Origin: Eubacteriales bacterium
GTDB lineage: Bacteria; Bacillota_A; Clostridia; Christensenellales; Aristaeellaceae
NCBI GenBank assembly: GCA_029974035.1
Contig: JARKQG010000042.1
Coordinates: forward strand, 1-64,000
Reading direction: 5' to 3'
DNA: 64,000 nt
Shown here: one piece after another, positions 7,254-17,043 of the stretch
Layout of the letters: every line of letters starts with the position of its first letter
Numbering within the stretch: position 1 is the stretch's first letter
Program-made: the position numbers and the translations under genes
Notes under the pieces: generated by a model
What the model was told of the DNA's origin: nothing
Seen by the model: only the letters and a program-made list of their open reading frames with translations
The model's database searches: none

Positions 7254-9245
7254 ATGAGCGAGAGCAAGGCAAACGACCTGATCCGCAGCAATTCTCCGTA
7301 CCTGATCAAGCACGCCCACAACCCCGTGCGCTGGAGCGAGTGGGGAGAGGACGCCTTTGACCGGGCGCGCCGGGAGGACAAGCCCGTGTTTTTGTCCATC
7401 GGCTATTCCGCCTGCCACTGGTGTCACGTGATGATGGAGGAGTCCTTTGAGGATGAAGAGGTCGCGGCCGTCCTCAACCGCGATTTCGTGCCGGTGAAGG
7501 TGGACCGGGAGGAGCGGCCGGATGTGGACGCGGTCTACATGCGCGCCTGTCAGGCCATGACCGGTTCCGGCGGCTGGCCGCTGACCGCGCTTCTGACGCC
7601 GGACCAGGCGCCGTTTTTTGCCGGAACATACTTTCCCAAGCGGAGCGCCCGCGGCCGCGCCGGGCTGATCGAGATTCTGACGGCGGCTTCCGCCGCCTGG
7701 AAGGGCGACCGGAGGGCGCTGACGGAATCCGGCCGGGCGCTGGACGGGTATCTGCGCGCCGAAGAAAAGCCGGAGGCGGCGGACGCCGCGGACCGGCTGC
7801 CGGACCGGGCGTTTGAGCAGCTCCGGCGCGCCTTTGATCCCGCGTGGGGCGGATTTGGCGCGGCGCCAAAGTTTCCGACGCCGTCGACCCTCCTCTTTCT
7901 GATGCGCTATTTTGCGCTCGCCGGCGCGCCGGAGGCGCTGACCATGGCGGAGACCACGCTCCACCACATGGCGGAGGGCGGGATGTTCGACCATCTGGGC
8001 GGCGGCTTCTGCCGCTACGCCACCGACCGCAGGTGGCTGATTCCCCACTTTGAAAAAATGCTCTACGACAACGCGCTGCTGCTCATCGTCTACGCGCAGG
8101 CCTACAAAATCACGGGGCGCGAGGGCTGGCGCGACATTGCCGAGCGCATCGTGGCCTGGCTGGTCCGCGACATGCGCGCGCCGGACGGCGGCTTTTACGC
8201 CGCCCAGGACGCGGACAGCGAAGGCCGGGAGGGCGCGTTTTACGCGCTGACGCCGGACGAGTGCGAGCGCGTGCTGGGGCGGGAAACAGGGCGACGCTTT
8301 GCCCGCGCCTTTGGCATCGGCAAGAGCGGCAATTTTGAGGGCGCGTCCATTCCGAACCGGATCGGCCAAACGGAGCCGCTGGACGCCGAACTGCGCGCTG
8401 CGGCAAAGCGCATGGCCGACTACCGCCGCGCGCGCCGCCCGCTGCCCACCGACGACAAGATCATGGCGGAGTGGAACGCGCTGGCCGTTGGCGCGCTGGC
8501 CGTGGCCGCCCGGGCCTTTGGGCGGGAGGACATGCTGGCGCTGGCGAAGGAAGCGCACCGCTTCCTGTCGGAGCGGCTGATGACCCCGGAGGGGCTTTGC
8601 GCCTACTGGCGGGCGGGCCGCGCGGCGGGCCCGGCGCATTTGTCTGACTACGCGGCCTGCGCCTGGGCGGATCTGGAACTGTACGAGGCCACGCTGGACC
8701 CCGAATACCTGTCTCAGGCCCAGGCCCTCGCCGATGAAATGCTGGCGCGCTTTTACGATTCTGCCCGGGGGGATTTTTACTTGGGCGAGGCGGGCGGGGA
8801 TATCGTCTACCGCGCGAAGGAGCACATGGACGGCGCCTCGATTTCCGGCAACGCGCTGGCGGCGGATGTGCTGTTCCGGCTGCGCGCAATCACCGGGGAA
8901 GCGAAGTGGCACGACCTTTCCGAGGCGCTCTTGGGCGCCCTCTCCGCGCAGGCCGCCGAGTACCCGGCGGCCTACTGCGGCACGCTGACGACGCTGAACC
9001 GCGCAGCCCACCCGCTAATGCGGGTGGGCTGCGCCTCCGGCGATCCCGAGCGACTGGCAGGAGCCCTTCGCCTTGCGGGGGGAATGTACCTGAAAAACGC
9101 GGTGCTGGCGCTGGATGCGCCGGAGCCGGGCACGGCATACCACCTCTGCGAGGGGGAGCGTTGCGCCGCGCCGATCCGTGACGACGAAGCCCTGGCCGAG
9201 GCCCTTCGCGCCCACGCCGTCACGGCGTGCGCCGCGCTCAACTGA
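7254..9245 (+). CDS. Thioredoxin-domain DUF255 protein (YyaL/SSP411 family)
   Basis: 663 residues. The N-terminal thioredoxin-like domain carries the family signature [12 protein letters not shown] and the CHWCH motif (Cys54, Cys57). An alpha/alpha-toroid domain related to N-acylglucosamine 2-epimerases and cellobiose epimerases fills the rest. Length matches YyaL (about 690). The precise reaction of the family is not established; a redox or sugar-modifying role has been suggested. Start: ATG with GGGAGG 7 bases upstream; an in-frame upstream start at 7182 has no ribosome site. Monocistronic between two hairpins. Confidence 0.9.
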   Translation: MSESKANDLIRSNSPYLIKHAHNPVRWSEWGEDAFDRARREDKPVFLSIGYSACHWCHVMMEESFEDEEVAAVLNRDFVPVKVDREERPDVDAVYMRACQAMTGSGGWPLTALLTPDQAPFFAGTYFPKRSARGRAGLIEILTAASAAWKGDRRALTESGRALDGYLRAEEKPEAADAADRLPDRAFEQLRRAFDPAWGGFGAAPKFPTPSTLLFLMRYFALAGAPEALTMAETTLHHMAEGGMFDHLGGGFCRYATDRRWLIPHFEKMLYDNALLLIVYAQAYKITGREGWRDIAERIVAWLVRDMRAPDGGFYAAQDADSEGREGAFYALTPDECERVLGRETGRRFARAFGIGKSGNFEGASIPNRIGQTEPLDAELRAAAKRMADYRRARRPLPTDDKIMAEWNALAVGALAVAARAFGREDMLALAKEAHRFLSERLMTPEGLCAYWRAGRAAGPAHLSDYAACAWADLELYEATLDPEYLSQAQALADEMLARFYDSARGDFYLGEAGGDIVYRAKEHMDGASISGNALAADVLFRLRAITGEAKWHDLSEALLGALSAQAAEYPAAYCGTLTTLNRAAHPLMRVGCASGDPERLAGALRLAGGMYLKNAVLALDAPEPGTAYHLCEGERCAAPIRDDEALAEALRAHAVTACAALN

Positions 9246-9250
9246 TAAAA

Positions 9251-9274
9251 AGCCCTCCGGCGCAGCCGGGGGCT
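9251..9274 (+). terminator. Hairpin between convergent genes
   Basis: agccctccgg / ccgggggct with one unpaired base, just after the YyaL-type stop and 8 bases before the dehydrogenase end. It probably works on both strands. Confidence 0.6.
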
Positions 9275-9281
9275 TGTGATG

Positions 9282-10304
9282 CTATTCGCCGATCTTGATC
9301 AGCACCTTGCCGCGCTTGCGGAAGGCGGGATCGGTAAACACCCGATGGATCTCCGCGAGCGGCACGACGTCGGTGATGATGTCGTCCAGCACCACCCGCT
9401 TCTGGCCCAACAGCCGGACGCTGCGGGTGAAGGTGTAGGGATTGATGAAGGAGGAGACGATGGTCAGTTCCCGCTGGAAGATGGAAAAAGGCTTGACCAC
9501 GATCTCCGTTTCCGGCGCGACCAGGCCGAACAGCATCACCGTGCAGCACTTGCCGGCCAGTTCGATCGCCTGCTTCTGGGTGAAGGGTGTTCCGGCCGCT
9601 TCGATCACGCAGTCGAGGTTTTCGCATTCGCGGTCGATCGCCGCGCGGATGTCCTCCTTCGAGGGGTCGATCACCACGTCTGCGCCCAGCTTTCTGGCCA
9701 GCGCCTGCTTTTCCGGCACCAGTTCGCTGACGATGAGCTTGCCAGCGCCGCCCATCTTCGCCAGTTGCAGCATCATCAGGCCGATGGGACCCGCGCCGAT
9801 GACCAGCACGTTGGCGCCGGCCTTCAGATGGCACAGATCAATGCCGTTGATGCAGCAGGACAGCGTTTCGGACTGGGAACCCGCCTCAAAGGACAGCCCG
9901 TCCGGCAGGTGGTAGACCTGCTTTTCGGGCACCACCGCGTACTCGGCAAAGCCGCCGGGGTAGGTGGTGCCGTAGCCCTTCATGCGGGTGCAGAAGTGCG
10001 CCTTGCCGTTTTTGCAGAAGTAGCATTCGCCGCAGACGTCGTTGGGGTCCACCGACACCCGGTCGCCGGGCTTGAACTCGGTCACCTTCGCGCCCACCGC
10101 ATCCACGATTCCAGAGAATTCGTGCCCGATCACCGTGCCCTCGGGCACCGGCGCCGCGCCGCCGTCGCCGTTGAAGATGTGCAGATCCGTGCCGCACACG
10201 CCGCAGAACTTCACCTTGACGCGCACGTCTCCTTCGCCGACCTCCGGCACCGGAATGTCCACCACGCGCACGTCGTGCTTCTTAAAGTAAACAGCCGCTT
10301 TCAT
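9282..10304 (-). CDS. Zinc-dependent medium-chain alcohol/polyol dehydrogenase
   Basis: 340 residues. Catalytic zinc ligands Cys37 (GVCGTDLH) and GHE at 60-62; four structural-zinc Cys (91, 94, 97, 105); Rossmann motif VIGAGPIGLM. This is the MDR family of sorbitol, threonine and related dehydrogenases, which oxidise a secondary alcohol with NAD(P). It is the last gene of the polyol-type ABC operon, so oxidation of the imported polyol to a ketose is the likely role. Start: ATG with GGGAGG close upstream; an in-frame ATG at 10346 overlaps the permease end and is not used. Confidence 0.9.
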   Translation of the reverse strand: MKAAVYFKKHDVRVVDIPVPEVGEGDVRVKVKFCGVCGTDLHIFNGDGGAAPVPEGTVIGHEFSGIVDAVGAKVTEFKPGDRVSVDPNDVCGECYFCKNGKAHFCTRMKGYGTTYPGGFAEYAVVPEKQVYHLPDGLSFEAGSQSETLSCCINGIDLCHLKAGANVLVIGAGPIGLMMLQLAKMGGAGKLIVSELVPEKQALARKLGADVVIDPSKEDIRAAIDRECENLDCVIEAAGTPFTQKQAIELAGKCCTVMLFGLVAPETEIVVKPFSIFQRELTIVSSFINPYTFTRSVRLLGQKRVVLDDIITDVVPLAEIHRVFTDPAFRKRGKVLIKIGE

Positions 10305-10347
10305 GTTGTCCTCCCGTCCGCGGGTCATGCCCGCGATCCTGTCCATA

Positions 10348-11220
10348 TTACCCTTTAACCGCGCCCATCGTCAAGCCCTTGACCAGCGATTTCTGCGTCA
10401 GCCAGCCCAGGAGCACCGCAGGCAGCACCGAAATGGTGGACGAGGCGGAGAGCTGTGCCGTAAACTGACCCTGCTGCTCGCGGAAGCGCGCCATGTACAC
10501 CGGCAGCGTTGCGGTCTGGTTGGTGGTCAGGTTGAACCCCAGGAAGAACTCGTTCCAGATGAACACCGCCACCAGAAGCCCCGCCGTGATGATGCCGGTG
10601 CGCGCCAGCGGCACGACCACGCGGATCAGCTGCTGGGAGCGGGTGCAGCCGTCAATTTCGCTGGCCTCGATCAGAGAAATGGGGATGTCCGCCAGGAAGG
10701 AGTGCACCATCCACACCACCAGCGGCAGGTGGAAGCCCACGTACACGATGAGAAGCCCCATGGGTGAACTGTGCAGGTTGAGCGTGTTGAACGTCAGGTA
10801 CAGCGGAACCAGCACCGCCACCGGCGGCAGGAGGATCGTGGTGATGAACCAGAGGTACAGGCTGTCGTTGGTGGTCGCCTTTTTGAACCGGCCGAACTGC
10901 AGCGCAAACGCCGCCGGCACGCCCAGCGCCAGGCTGATCAGCGTGCTCGTGATCACCTGGAACAGCGAGTTTTTCAGGTAGAGGATCATGTCCGGATCGC
11001 TGAGCACTTTGTTGTAGGTGACCAGCGTGGGCTTGAAAAAGAGCGCGGGGTTGACCGCCTGGATCTCCGTTTTGAAGCCCGTCAGGAACATGTACAGAAT
11101 GGGGAAGAAGTAGATCAGGCCAAACCCGTAGCAGACGATGCCCAGCAGAATCTTTCTGGTGATCGCGCGCCGACGGATTGCCCGGTTGACATCCTGAATC
11201 GTGCGTCTTTCAGCCATCAT
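10348..11220 (-). CDS. Carbohydrate ABC transporter permease (second permease, MalG-type)
   Basis: 290 residues with six predicted membrane helices and the EAA loop ASEIDGCTRSQQLIRVVVPL that contacts the ATPase. It pairs with the permease encoded just upstream (13-base gap). ATG at 11220 or 11217; a GGGGGAGGG site precedes both. No ATPase gene lies in this operon, so a shared MsmK/UgpC-type ATPase encoded elsewhere must energise it. Confidence 0.92.
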   Translation of the reverse strand: MMAERRTIQDVNRAIRRRAITRKILLGIVCYGFGLIYFFPILYMFLTGFKTEIQAVNPALFFKPTLVTYNKVLSDPDMILYLKNSLFQVITSTLISLALGVPAAFALQFGRFKKATTNDSLYLWFITTILLPPVAVLVPLYLTFNTLNLHSSPMGLLIVYVGFHLPLVVWMVHSFLADIPISLIEASEIDGCTRSQQLIRVVVPLARTGIITAGLLVAVFIWNEFFLGFNLTTNQTATLPVYMARFREQQGQFTAQLSASSTISVLPAVLLGWLTQKSLVKGLTMGAVKG

Positions 11221-11233
11221 GCCGCCCTCCCCC

Positions 11234-12130
11234 TTAATCGTACATCGCGCGCCGCTTCTTGATCGCGCGATACAGCAGCTGAACGGCCAGGAGCGTGATC
11301 ATGACCGTGATCACGGCAACGGTCGCGGCGCGGCCCACGTCGTTGGCGCTGAACACCAGCTTGTACACGTTGAAGGGCAGCGTGTAGGAGCGCGTGCCCG
11401 GCCCGCCGGCGGTGGTGACCAGGATCAGGCCGAATTCCTTGACGATGAAAATCATGCCCAGCATAATCGCCACCTGCATGTGGTTGAGAATCATCGGCAG
11501 CTTGATTTTGAACGTCAGCACGCCCCAGTTGCAGCCGTCGATCCGGGCGGACTCCAGCACTTCCTGGGAGATTCCCTGGAGGCCCGCCAGGATGACCAGC
11601 ACGAAAAACGGCATCCATTGCCACACAAACAGGAACGATATCAATGGAAGCGAGTAATAGCTGATGAAGTCCACCGGGACAATGCCCAGCAGCTTGCAGA
11701 TGTAGCCATACCAGCCGAAGGTCGTATTCAGAATGGTCACCTTCCAGATGACGCCGCTGGCGGTGGACATGACAAAGAACGGCCCGAGGATCAGCGTGCG
11801 CACCACGTTGATGCCGGGGATGTCATGGTCCAAAAGCAGCGCCACCAGAAACCCGAAGAGGGTGCAGGCGACGAGGGAGATCAGTGTCAGCTCGATGGTC
11901 TGCCACGTGATGGTCCAGAACTCGACGCGGCCATTGCCCCACAGATAGTACTGGTAGTTGTTCAGCCAGTTGAACCGGATGCCCAGATCCGGCCTGTTCA
12001 TGCGCCATTTGAGCAGCGAGAAGATGATGGTCAGCAGGAAGGGAACCTGCGTCGTCACCGCGACCCAGATGATCGCCGGGAGCGCGAAATACTTGTCCGT
12101 ATAGCGCTTTTTGATAAGACTTGGCTGCAT
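11234..12130 (-). CDS. Sugar ABC transporter permease (first permease, MalF-type)
   Basis: 298 residues, six membrane helices, EAA loop ESARIDGCNWGVLTFKIKLP. It forms the heterodimeric channel with the following permease. Start taken as ATG 12130 because AGGTG lies 6 bases upstream; a GTG at 12139 would fall within that site. The stretch 12131-12293 before it holds a strong hairpin. Confidence 0.92.
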   Translation of the reverse strand: MQPSLIKKRYTDKYFALPAIIWVAVTTQVPFLLTIIFSLLKWRMNRPDLGIRFNWLNNYQYYLWGNGRVEFWTITWQTIELTLISLVACTLFGFLVALLLDHDIPGINVVRTLILGPFFVMSTASGVIWKVTILNTTFGWYGYICKLLGIVPVDFISYYSLPLISFLFVWQWMPFFVLVILAGLQGISQEVLESARIDGCNWGVLTFKIKLPMILNHMQVAIMLGMIFIVKEFGLILVTTAGGPGTRSYTLPFNVYKLVFSANDVGRAATVAVITVMITLLAVQLLYRAIKKRRAMYD

Positions 12131-12228
12131 GCGCTTCACCTGCCCTTGATTTCGTCAGAGGAGCGTGGGGGATGAACGCTCCCATAGGCGCCGGAACCTT
12201 CGTATCGACGCGCGCCATGATACCCAAA

Positions 12229-12265
12229 CCGCTCCCGCGCGCCCGAGGCGAACGCGCGGGAGCGG
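12229..12265 (-). promoter_or_regulatory. Intercistronic stem-loop between binding-protein and permease genes
   Basis: Perfect 13-pair stem ccgctcccgcgcg / cgcgcgggagcgg with an 11-base loop and no T-run. A stem in this place usually protects the 3' end of the binding-protein message or partly stops transcription, giving more binding protein than permease. Confidence 0.7.
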
Positions 12266-12293
12266 AGCGCTCCTTACGCGGAGGGATTGGCGC

Positions 12294-13637
12294 TTAGGCC
12301 TTGTACTCGCCTTCGACGGCGACTTCTTCAAACAGCGCCTGGGTGTTGGCGATGGCCTGGTCCAGCGTAATCTGGTCGGTCACGTACTCGGCCAGCCACT
12401 GGGTCATCTTGTCACCGGCATCCGCGAACTCGGGGATGGCGATGTACTGCAGGCCGGTGTAGGGCACCGGGTTCACGCAGGGATCGTTGAAGTCCATGGA
12501 CTCAAGCGCGTCCAGCGTCGCCTTGGCGTAGGGCACATCGGCGTAGGCGGGCAGCGTGTACAGCGAGGAGCGGGAAGCCTGCGGGGTGGAAGCGCCGGAG
12601 GGATCCTTCTCCAGGGTCAGGTTGATGAAGTCCTTGGAGGTCGCCCACAGCATGAAGTCAAACACTTCCTGCTTTTTGTCGCTCTTGGGGTTGATGCCCA
12701 TCGCCCAGTTCCACAGCCAGGAGGTGTTGGTCTCCTTCACCTGGTGCGGGGCGGCGACGTAGCCCATCTTGCCCTTGATGGGGCTGCCCTCGGCCTCAAA
12801 GCCGGAGCAGATGGAGGTGGCGTCGTAGTAGATGCCGCACTTGCCGGTCATCATCAGCGCGATGCACTCGTTGTAGGAGTAGCTGAGGATGTCCTTCTGG
12901 CCGGCGTCGCGCAGGATCTTCTTGTACATCTCCCAAGCGTTGCGCTGCTCCTGGGTGTCCACGGTGGCGTTCCAATCCATGTCGTAGAACTGGCCGCCGA
13001 AGGCGTTGACCATCGTCACGAAGGGCGCGCCGCTCATGCCCCAGCCGGGCATGCCGCGCATGGTCATGCCGACGTAATCGTCGCCCAGCGCCTTTTTGAG
13101 GGCCACGGCCAGCTCGTAGATCTCATCCCAGGTGGGCTTTTCGGGCATGGTCAGGCCGGCCTTCTCGAAGAGCTCCTTGTTGTACATGATGAACGAAGAC
13201 TCGCCGTAGTAGGGGATGGCGTACTGCTTGCCATCCAGCGCCAGCGACTGCATCATGCCGGGGATCAGGTCGTCATAGTCGTACCATTCCTTTTGCTCGT
13301 CGGTCATGGCCTCGAAGTAGGGGGTCAGATCCTCGAGCCAGCCGTTGCGGGCCCAGGTCTGCGCCTCGTAAGGCCCAATGTAGAACATGTCGTAGGCGTT
13401 GCCGCCGGAAGAGGCTTCCGTCGTCAGCTTTTCGCGCATGTCGTTCTCAGGCAGGATGGCGATGTTGATCTCCACGCCTTCCGCCTTGTAGTTTTCCTTG
13501 GCGATGTCCGCCAGCGCCTGGGAAAGGGGGTTGTTGGCCAGGACGATGTTGACCACCTTGGTTTCGGCGGATGCGAACGAGGGCATCAGCGCCATCACGA
13601 GCAGCATGGCCAGGATTAGAGACAGACCTCTCTTCAT
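12294..13637 (-). CDS. Extracellular solute-binding protein family 1, polyol-type
   Basis: 447 residues with a Sec signal peptide cut after about FASA (residue 24) and no lipobox Cys. The mature part is a type-1 solute-binding fold, and the C-terminal region TGLQYIAIPEF resembles mannitol/sorbitol-binding proteins of the SmoE/MtlE type. Together with a sorbitol-type dehydrogenase and an SDR, this suggests a polyol or amino-polyol substrate. First gene of the importer after a strong promoter. Substrate identity is inferred from context and a short similarity only. Confidence 0.88.
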   Translation of the reverse strand: MKRGLSLILAMLLVMALMPSFASAETKVVNIVLANNPLSQALADIAKENYKAEGVEINIAILPENDMREKLTTEASSGGNAYDMFYIGPYEAQTWARNGWLEDLTPYFEAMTDEQKEWYDYDDLIPGMMQSLALDGKQYAIPYYGESSFIMYNKELFEKAGLTMPEKPTWDEIYELAVALKKALGDDYVGMTMRGMPGWGMSGAPFVTMVNAFGGQFYDMDWNATVDTQEQRNAWEMYKKILRDAGQKDILSYSYNECIALMMTGKCGIYYDATSICSGFEAEGSPIKGKMGYVAAPHQVKETNTSWLWNWAMGINPKSDKKQEVFDFMLWATSKDFINLTLEKDPSGASTPQASRSSLYTLPAYADVPYAKATLDALESMDFNDPCVNPVPYTGLQYIAIPEFADAGDKMTQWLAEYVTDQITLDQAIANTQALFEEVAVEGEYKA

Positions 13638-13796
13638 ACGGGACCCTCCTCGATTTTCTCTTTTGCGGTCGCCCGCAAAACATAGTCATTCAGAAACCCG
13701 CGCGGGGCGGATGGCGGAAGATCAAGGACCCGCGCAAGCGGCGGGGTGGGAGAAGCGGCGGCGTGCCTTCGGATATTTTTTATCGATTTGACTTTT

Positions 13797-13812
13797 AGAA
13801 AACGTTTTTTAT
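13797..13812 (-). promoter_or_regulatory. cre-like operator downstream of the importer promoter
   Basis: agaaaacgttttttat contains the AAnCG core of CcpA cre sites and lies just downstream of the -10, a position that would block initiation. The whole spacer 13638-13998 holds only this site, the promoter and AT-rich DNA; no gene is seen in it. Confidence 0.4.
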
Positions 13813-13822
13813 ATGTGCATTT

Positions 13823-13851
13823 ATCATACATCAAGCAAACACAGTTGTCAA
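13823..13851 (-). promoter_or_regulatory. Sigma-A promoter for the polyol importer operon
   Basis: TTGACA (13846-13851), 17-base spacer, TATGAT (13823-13828) on the minus strand; perfect -35. Drives the binding-protein, two-permease and dehydrogenase genes. Confidence 0.85.
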
Positions 13852-13998
13852 TAGGCAAAATTATAAGATTGAAAAATATAATGAATTGCCCATACAATCC
13901 GGATTGGAATGGAAATCGCATTAACGGTTTTTACCGAATGCCGGGTGTACCGCGGAGTGCACGCGCCCCGCGCCCAAATACCGCCGAGGGGCAGGCGG

Positions 13999-15144
13999 TC
14001 ATTGAAAGCTCTGGAAAAAGGCATCCACGTGCAAAAGGGCGGCGCCCAGCGCGGAGGCTTCCAGGTGATGCCGGCAGACGCGGATATACTCGCCGTTTTG
14101 CTCAAAGGTGTTGAGCGGCGCCGCCCGCCGCCTGAGCTCGGGCAGGTATTCGTCCAGAAAGCTGCCGACCGAGCCGCCGACCACCACCTCGCAGTCGTAG
14201 GCCATCGAAAGGTTTGTAACCGTCAGCGCCAGCCAGTCCAGGTATTCGTCGAAGGCGGTGAGGCAGGCGGGGCTGCCCCGATGGAGGAGGCTGAAATAAT
14301 CGTGCAGGCTGCCGCCCGCCAGATCGGAAAGCCGCACCGCGGCGCAGTAGGCGTCCACGCAGCCAATCTGTCCGCAGTAGCAGCGCCTGCCGCCGGGTAC
14401 CAGCCGCATGTGGCCAAACTCGCCGCTGTGCTGATGCATGCCCGGGTACAGCTGACCGTTGATGAAGATCGCGCCGCCGACGCAGAAGTTCAGCGACAGG
14501 TAGACGAAGGCCGATTCCTCCACGCCCCGCGCCTCCGCAAAGCCCGCGGCGCTGGCGTCGTTGACAAAGGCACAGGGAAGGCCCGCCAGCGGATCGCTGA
14601 AGCGGGCGCAGGGGATGCTGCGGATGTCCAGCGCGTGGGAGTAGACGATCTCCTCGCCGCTCTGGTCGATGATGCCGGGAATGGAAAACCCGACGCCGAG
14701 GATGGCGCTCCGGTCCACGTCGTTCAAAAACTGCTCGGCGTCCTCGACAAAGCCCAGGATCAGCCTGCCCACGTTTTCAAAATAGGCGGGGGTGGCCTCA
14801 AAGGGGCACGCAATGCGCCGGTGCATGACGATGGCGCCGGTGAGGTCCACCAGCACCAGGCCCAGATCGCTGCGGGTCACATCCACGCCCACCGCCACGC
14901 GAAGCTGGGGGATGGGGGCGATGGCGGTCGCCTTGCGGCCGCCGGTGGACCGAAGCTGTCCGGTTTCCCGGAACAGGCCCTCGGCAAGAAGCTCCTTCAC
15001 GTTCTGGATCACGGTGGGCAGGCTCATGCCCAGTGCGTCCACCAACTGCTGCTTGGTGGTCTGCCCGCGCATGTACACGTATTCCAGAATGCGGCTGCGG
15101 TTATGAAGGCGGATTTCCCGGCCGCCGGTCTTGAGCGTCTTCAT
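13999..15144 (-). CDS. ROK family transcriptional repressor/sugar kinase-like protein
   Basis: 381 residues. An N-terminal winged helix (LHNRSRILEYVYMRGQTTKQQL) makes this a regulator of the NagC/XylR type rather than a plain kinase. The ROK domain has the zinc motif CYCGQIGCVDAY and the sugar-site GEFGHM. Start: ATG 15144 with GAGGTG upstream; the in-frame stretch to 15291 is basic, low-complexity and unlikely to be coding. Between the SDR and the importer, so probably the local sugar-responsive regulator. Confidence 0.9.
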   Translation of the reverse strand: MKTLKTGGREIRLHNRSRILEYVYMRGQTTKQQLVDALGMSLPTVIQNVKELLAEGLFRETGQLRSTGGRKATAIAPIPQLRVAVGVDVTRSDLGLVLVDLTGAIVMHRRIACPFEATPAYFENVGRLILGFVEDAEQFLNDVDRSAILGVGFSIPGIIDQSGEEIVYSHALDIRSIPCARFSDPLAGLPCAFVNDASAAGFAEARGVEESAFVYLSLNFCVGGAIFINGQLYPGMHQHSGEFGHMRLVPGGRRCYCGQIGCVDAYCAAVRLSDLAGGSLHDYFSLLHRGSPACLTAFDEYLDWLALTVTNLSMAYDCEVVVGGSVGSFLDEYLPELRRRAAPLNTFEQNGEYIRVCRHHLEASALGAALLHVDAFFQSFQ

Positions 15145-15259
15145 GGCACACACCTCGGAAGCGCGCCGGGCGCGCCGGGTTCGGGGAAAGATGCGCCGGG
15201 ACCGCCCCGCCGCCGCACCGACGCGGGCGGAAGGGCGGCCCCGGGTCCCTTGCCGCAGG

Positions 15260-16036
15260 TTAGAAAGAGGTGAAGGCGCCGTCCACCACAAAGTCGCTGC
15301 CCGTGGTGAAGGAGCTCATGTCGCCCGCCAGGTAAACCACCACCGCCTGCAGCTCCTCGGGCTTTCCGAGGCGGCGCATCGGGGCGATCTTGTTCCACTC
15401 CTCGATCAGGGCCTTCAGGTGGGGCGCGGCCAGGATCAGTTCGGTGCCGATGTAGCCCGGGCTGATGGAGTTGACGCGCACGCCGCGGGTGGCCCATTCG
15501 ACGGCAAAGGACTTTGTCAGCTGGATGACGCCCGCCTTGGACGCGTTGTAGGCGCACTGGGGCTGCGGCACGTTGACGATGTGGCCGGACATGGAGGCGG
15601 TGTTGATGATCGAGCCGGAACCCTGCCCGAGCATCACCCGGCCCGCCGCCTGGGCGGTCAGAAATACGCCCGTCAGATTGACGTTGACGACCTTGTTCCA
15701 CTGCTCCAGCGTCATTTCCTCCGCGGGCACGTTGATGCAGATGCCCGCGTTGCAAAACGCGATGTCAATCCGCCCGTTAGCCTCGAGCACGCGGTCGATC
15801 ATCCGGTTCACATCCGCCTGGTCGGTCACGTCCGTCTTGACGGCGAAGCACTGGCGGCCGGTTTCCCCGCTCAGCCATTGGGCCGTCTTCTGCGCTTCAT
15901 CCAGGTCCATGTCGACGATGGCGATGTCCGCGCCGGCCTCACACAGCGCCAGCGCGACCGATTTCCCGATGCCGCGCGCGCCGCCGGTGACAAAGCCCTT
16001 CTTGCCGTCCAGCCGCATCTTTTCGATGATGCCCAT
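15260..16036 (-). CDS. Short-chain dehydrogenase/reductase (SDR)
   Basis: 258 residues. Cofactor motif TGGARGIG, NAG motif (CNAGICI) and catalytic YNASK, the classical SDR set. It belongs to the polyol dehydrogenase / 3-oxoacyl reductase-like branch; here, upstream of a ROK regulator and a polyol-type importer, sugar-alcohol or ketose interconversion is more likely. Start: ATG with GGGGAGG 9 bases upstream; the extension to 16114 crosses the promoter. Confidence 0.9.
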   Translation of the reverse strand: MGIIEKMRLDGKKGFVTGGARGIGKSVALALCEAGADIAIVDMDLDEAQKTAQWLSGETGRQCFAVKTDVTDQADVNRMIDRVLEANGRIDIAFCNAGICINVPAEEMTLEQWNKVVNVNLTGVFLTAQAAGRVMLGQGSGSIINTASMSGHIVNVPQPQCAYNASKAGVIQLTKSFAVEWATRGVRVNSISPGYIGTELILAAPHLKALIEEWNKIAPMRRLGKPEELQAVVVYLAGDMSSFTTGSDFVVDGAFTSF

Positions 16037-16067
16037 ACGTGTGCGCCTCCCCTTTTTAGTTTTGCCC

Positions 16068-16096
16068 ATTATAGCATCGGTGAAAATAAAACGCAA
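16068..16096 (-). promoter_or_regulatory. Promoter for the SDR-ROK genes
   Basis: TATAAT (plus-strand attata, 16068-16073), 17-base spacer and a weak TTGCGT -35 (16091-16096). Confidence 0.6.
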
Positions 16097-16270
16097 CCTG
16101 TCAGAAAAGCACAAAAACGCCCAATATCCGGCAATTCTGCGCCGAAAATAAACAATACTCCGGTCTGTAATTTACATAAACTAAAAATAAGACCAAAGTC
16201 CATATTTGCGGGTGCGGCGAGCGGACAGCGGCGGCCCTGCGCCGCATACAATGACCGGGGAGGTGGCGCC

Positions 16271-16951
16271 ATGGAGCGGGCGGCCGCGGTCATACGCAAG
16301 GGCGAAAAGAGGACGCGCTACTACGACAGCACCCGGGTGCTGACCTGCGCGGTGGAGTATCCCGAGTTTGTCGCAAAGGCGTTCCCCTGGATTCTGAACC
16401 GGATCAATCTGTACAACCGCCGAAAGGCGGAGGCGTTTTGTCAGCGGTGCTCCACGGAGCTGTACGCCCAGGCCGTGGAGGGATACCGCTTCGCGCGGCA
16501 GAACGGATACCCCTTTATTCCCTATGAGGCCATGATGACCTATGGGATTCCCTACAACCGCTTTTGCGTCATCAGCCTGTACTTTGACGCCTATCAGTTT
16601 ACCGGCGGCGCCCACGGCGGCACCCTGCGCACCTCCGACACCTGGAATTTGGCGGAGGGGGACCGGATGCGCCTTTCGGATTTTTTTCCGCCGGGGTTTC
16701 CGTACCGGGCCTACATTTTTGAGCAGATCGACGCCCAGATCGCGCGGCAGACCGCAAGCGGCGAAAATAGCTTTTTTGAGGACGCGCCCCAGTTGGCCCG
16801 GCAGGCGTTTAGCGAGGATAGCTTCTATCTGACGGACGAGGGCCTTGTCGTCTACTTTCAACAATACGACATCGCGCCCTATGTCAGCGGGATCGTGGAG
16901 TTCGTGATTCCCTATCAGGAAGGCGTGGTCACCAGGCCCGGCTGCGGGTGA
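16271..16951 (+). CDS. DUF3298 (RsiV/PdaC-like) protein without signal peptide
   Basis: 226 residues. The motif FTGGAHGGT, the LSDFF segment and the ending YDIAPYVSGIVEFVIPY are hallmarks of the DUF3298 domain, known as the lysozyme-binding part of RsiV and the C-terminal part of PdaC. Unlike those proteins, no signal peptide or membrane anchor is visible, so this copy may be cytoplasmic. Start: ATG with GGGGAGG. No neighbouring partner; function unknown. Confidence 0.8.
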   Translation: MERAAAVIRKGEKRTRYYDSTRVLTCAVEYPEFVAKAFPWILNRINLYNRRKAEAFCQRCSTELYAQAVEGYRFARQNGYPFIPYEAMMTYGIPYNRFCVISLYFDAYQFTGGAHGGTLRTSDTWNLAEGDRMRLSDFFPPGFPYRAYIFEQIDAQIARQTASGENSFFEDAPQLARQAFSEDSFYLTDEGLVVYFQQYDIAPYVSGIVEFVIPYQEGVVTRPGCG

Positions 16952-16975
16952 GGCGGCGCGCCCGGGCGACCCCTC

Positions 16976-17004
16976 TTGACAGCGGCTAAATATTACGATA
17001 TAAT
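16976..17004 (+). promoter_or_regulatory. Sigma-A promoter
   Basis: TTGACA, 17-base spacer, TATAAT: a consensus promoter 40 bases before the secreted Ig-like protein. Confidence 0.92.
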
Positions 17005-17043
17005 GACAAATATTAAAATACTTATGCAAAAGGAGGCGCTGAG

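Noticed and set aside
13634..13921. 95-codon minus-strand frame upstream of the polyol-type binding protein
   Set aside because: It spans the promoter and operator, has no ribosome site and no coding-like composition.
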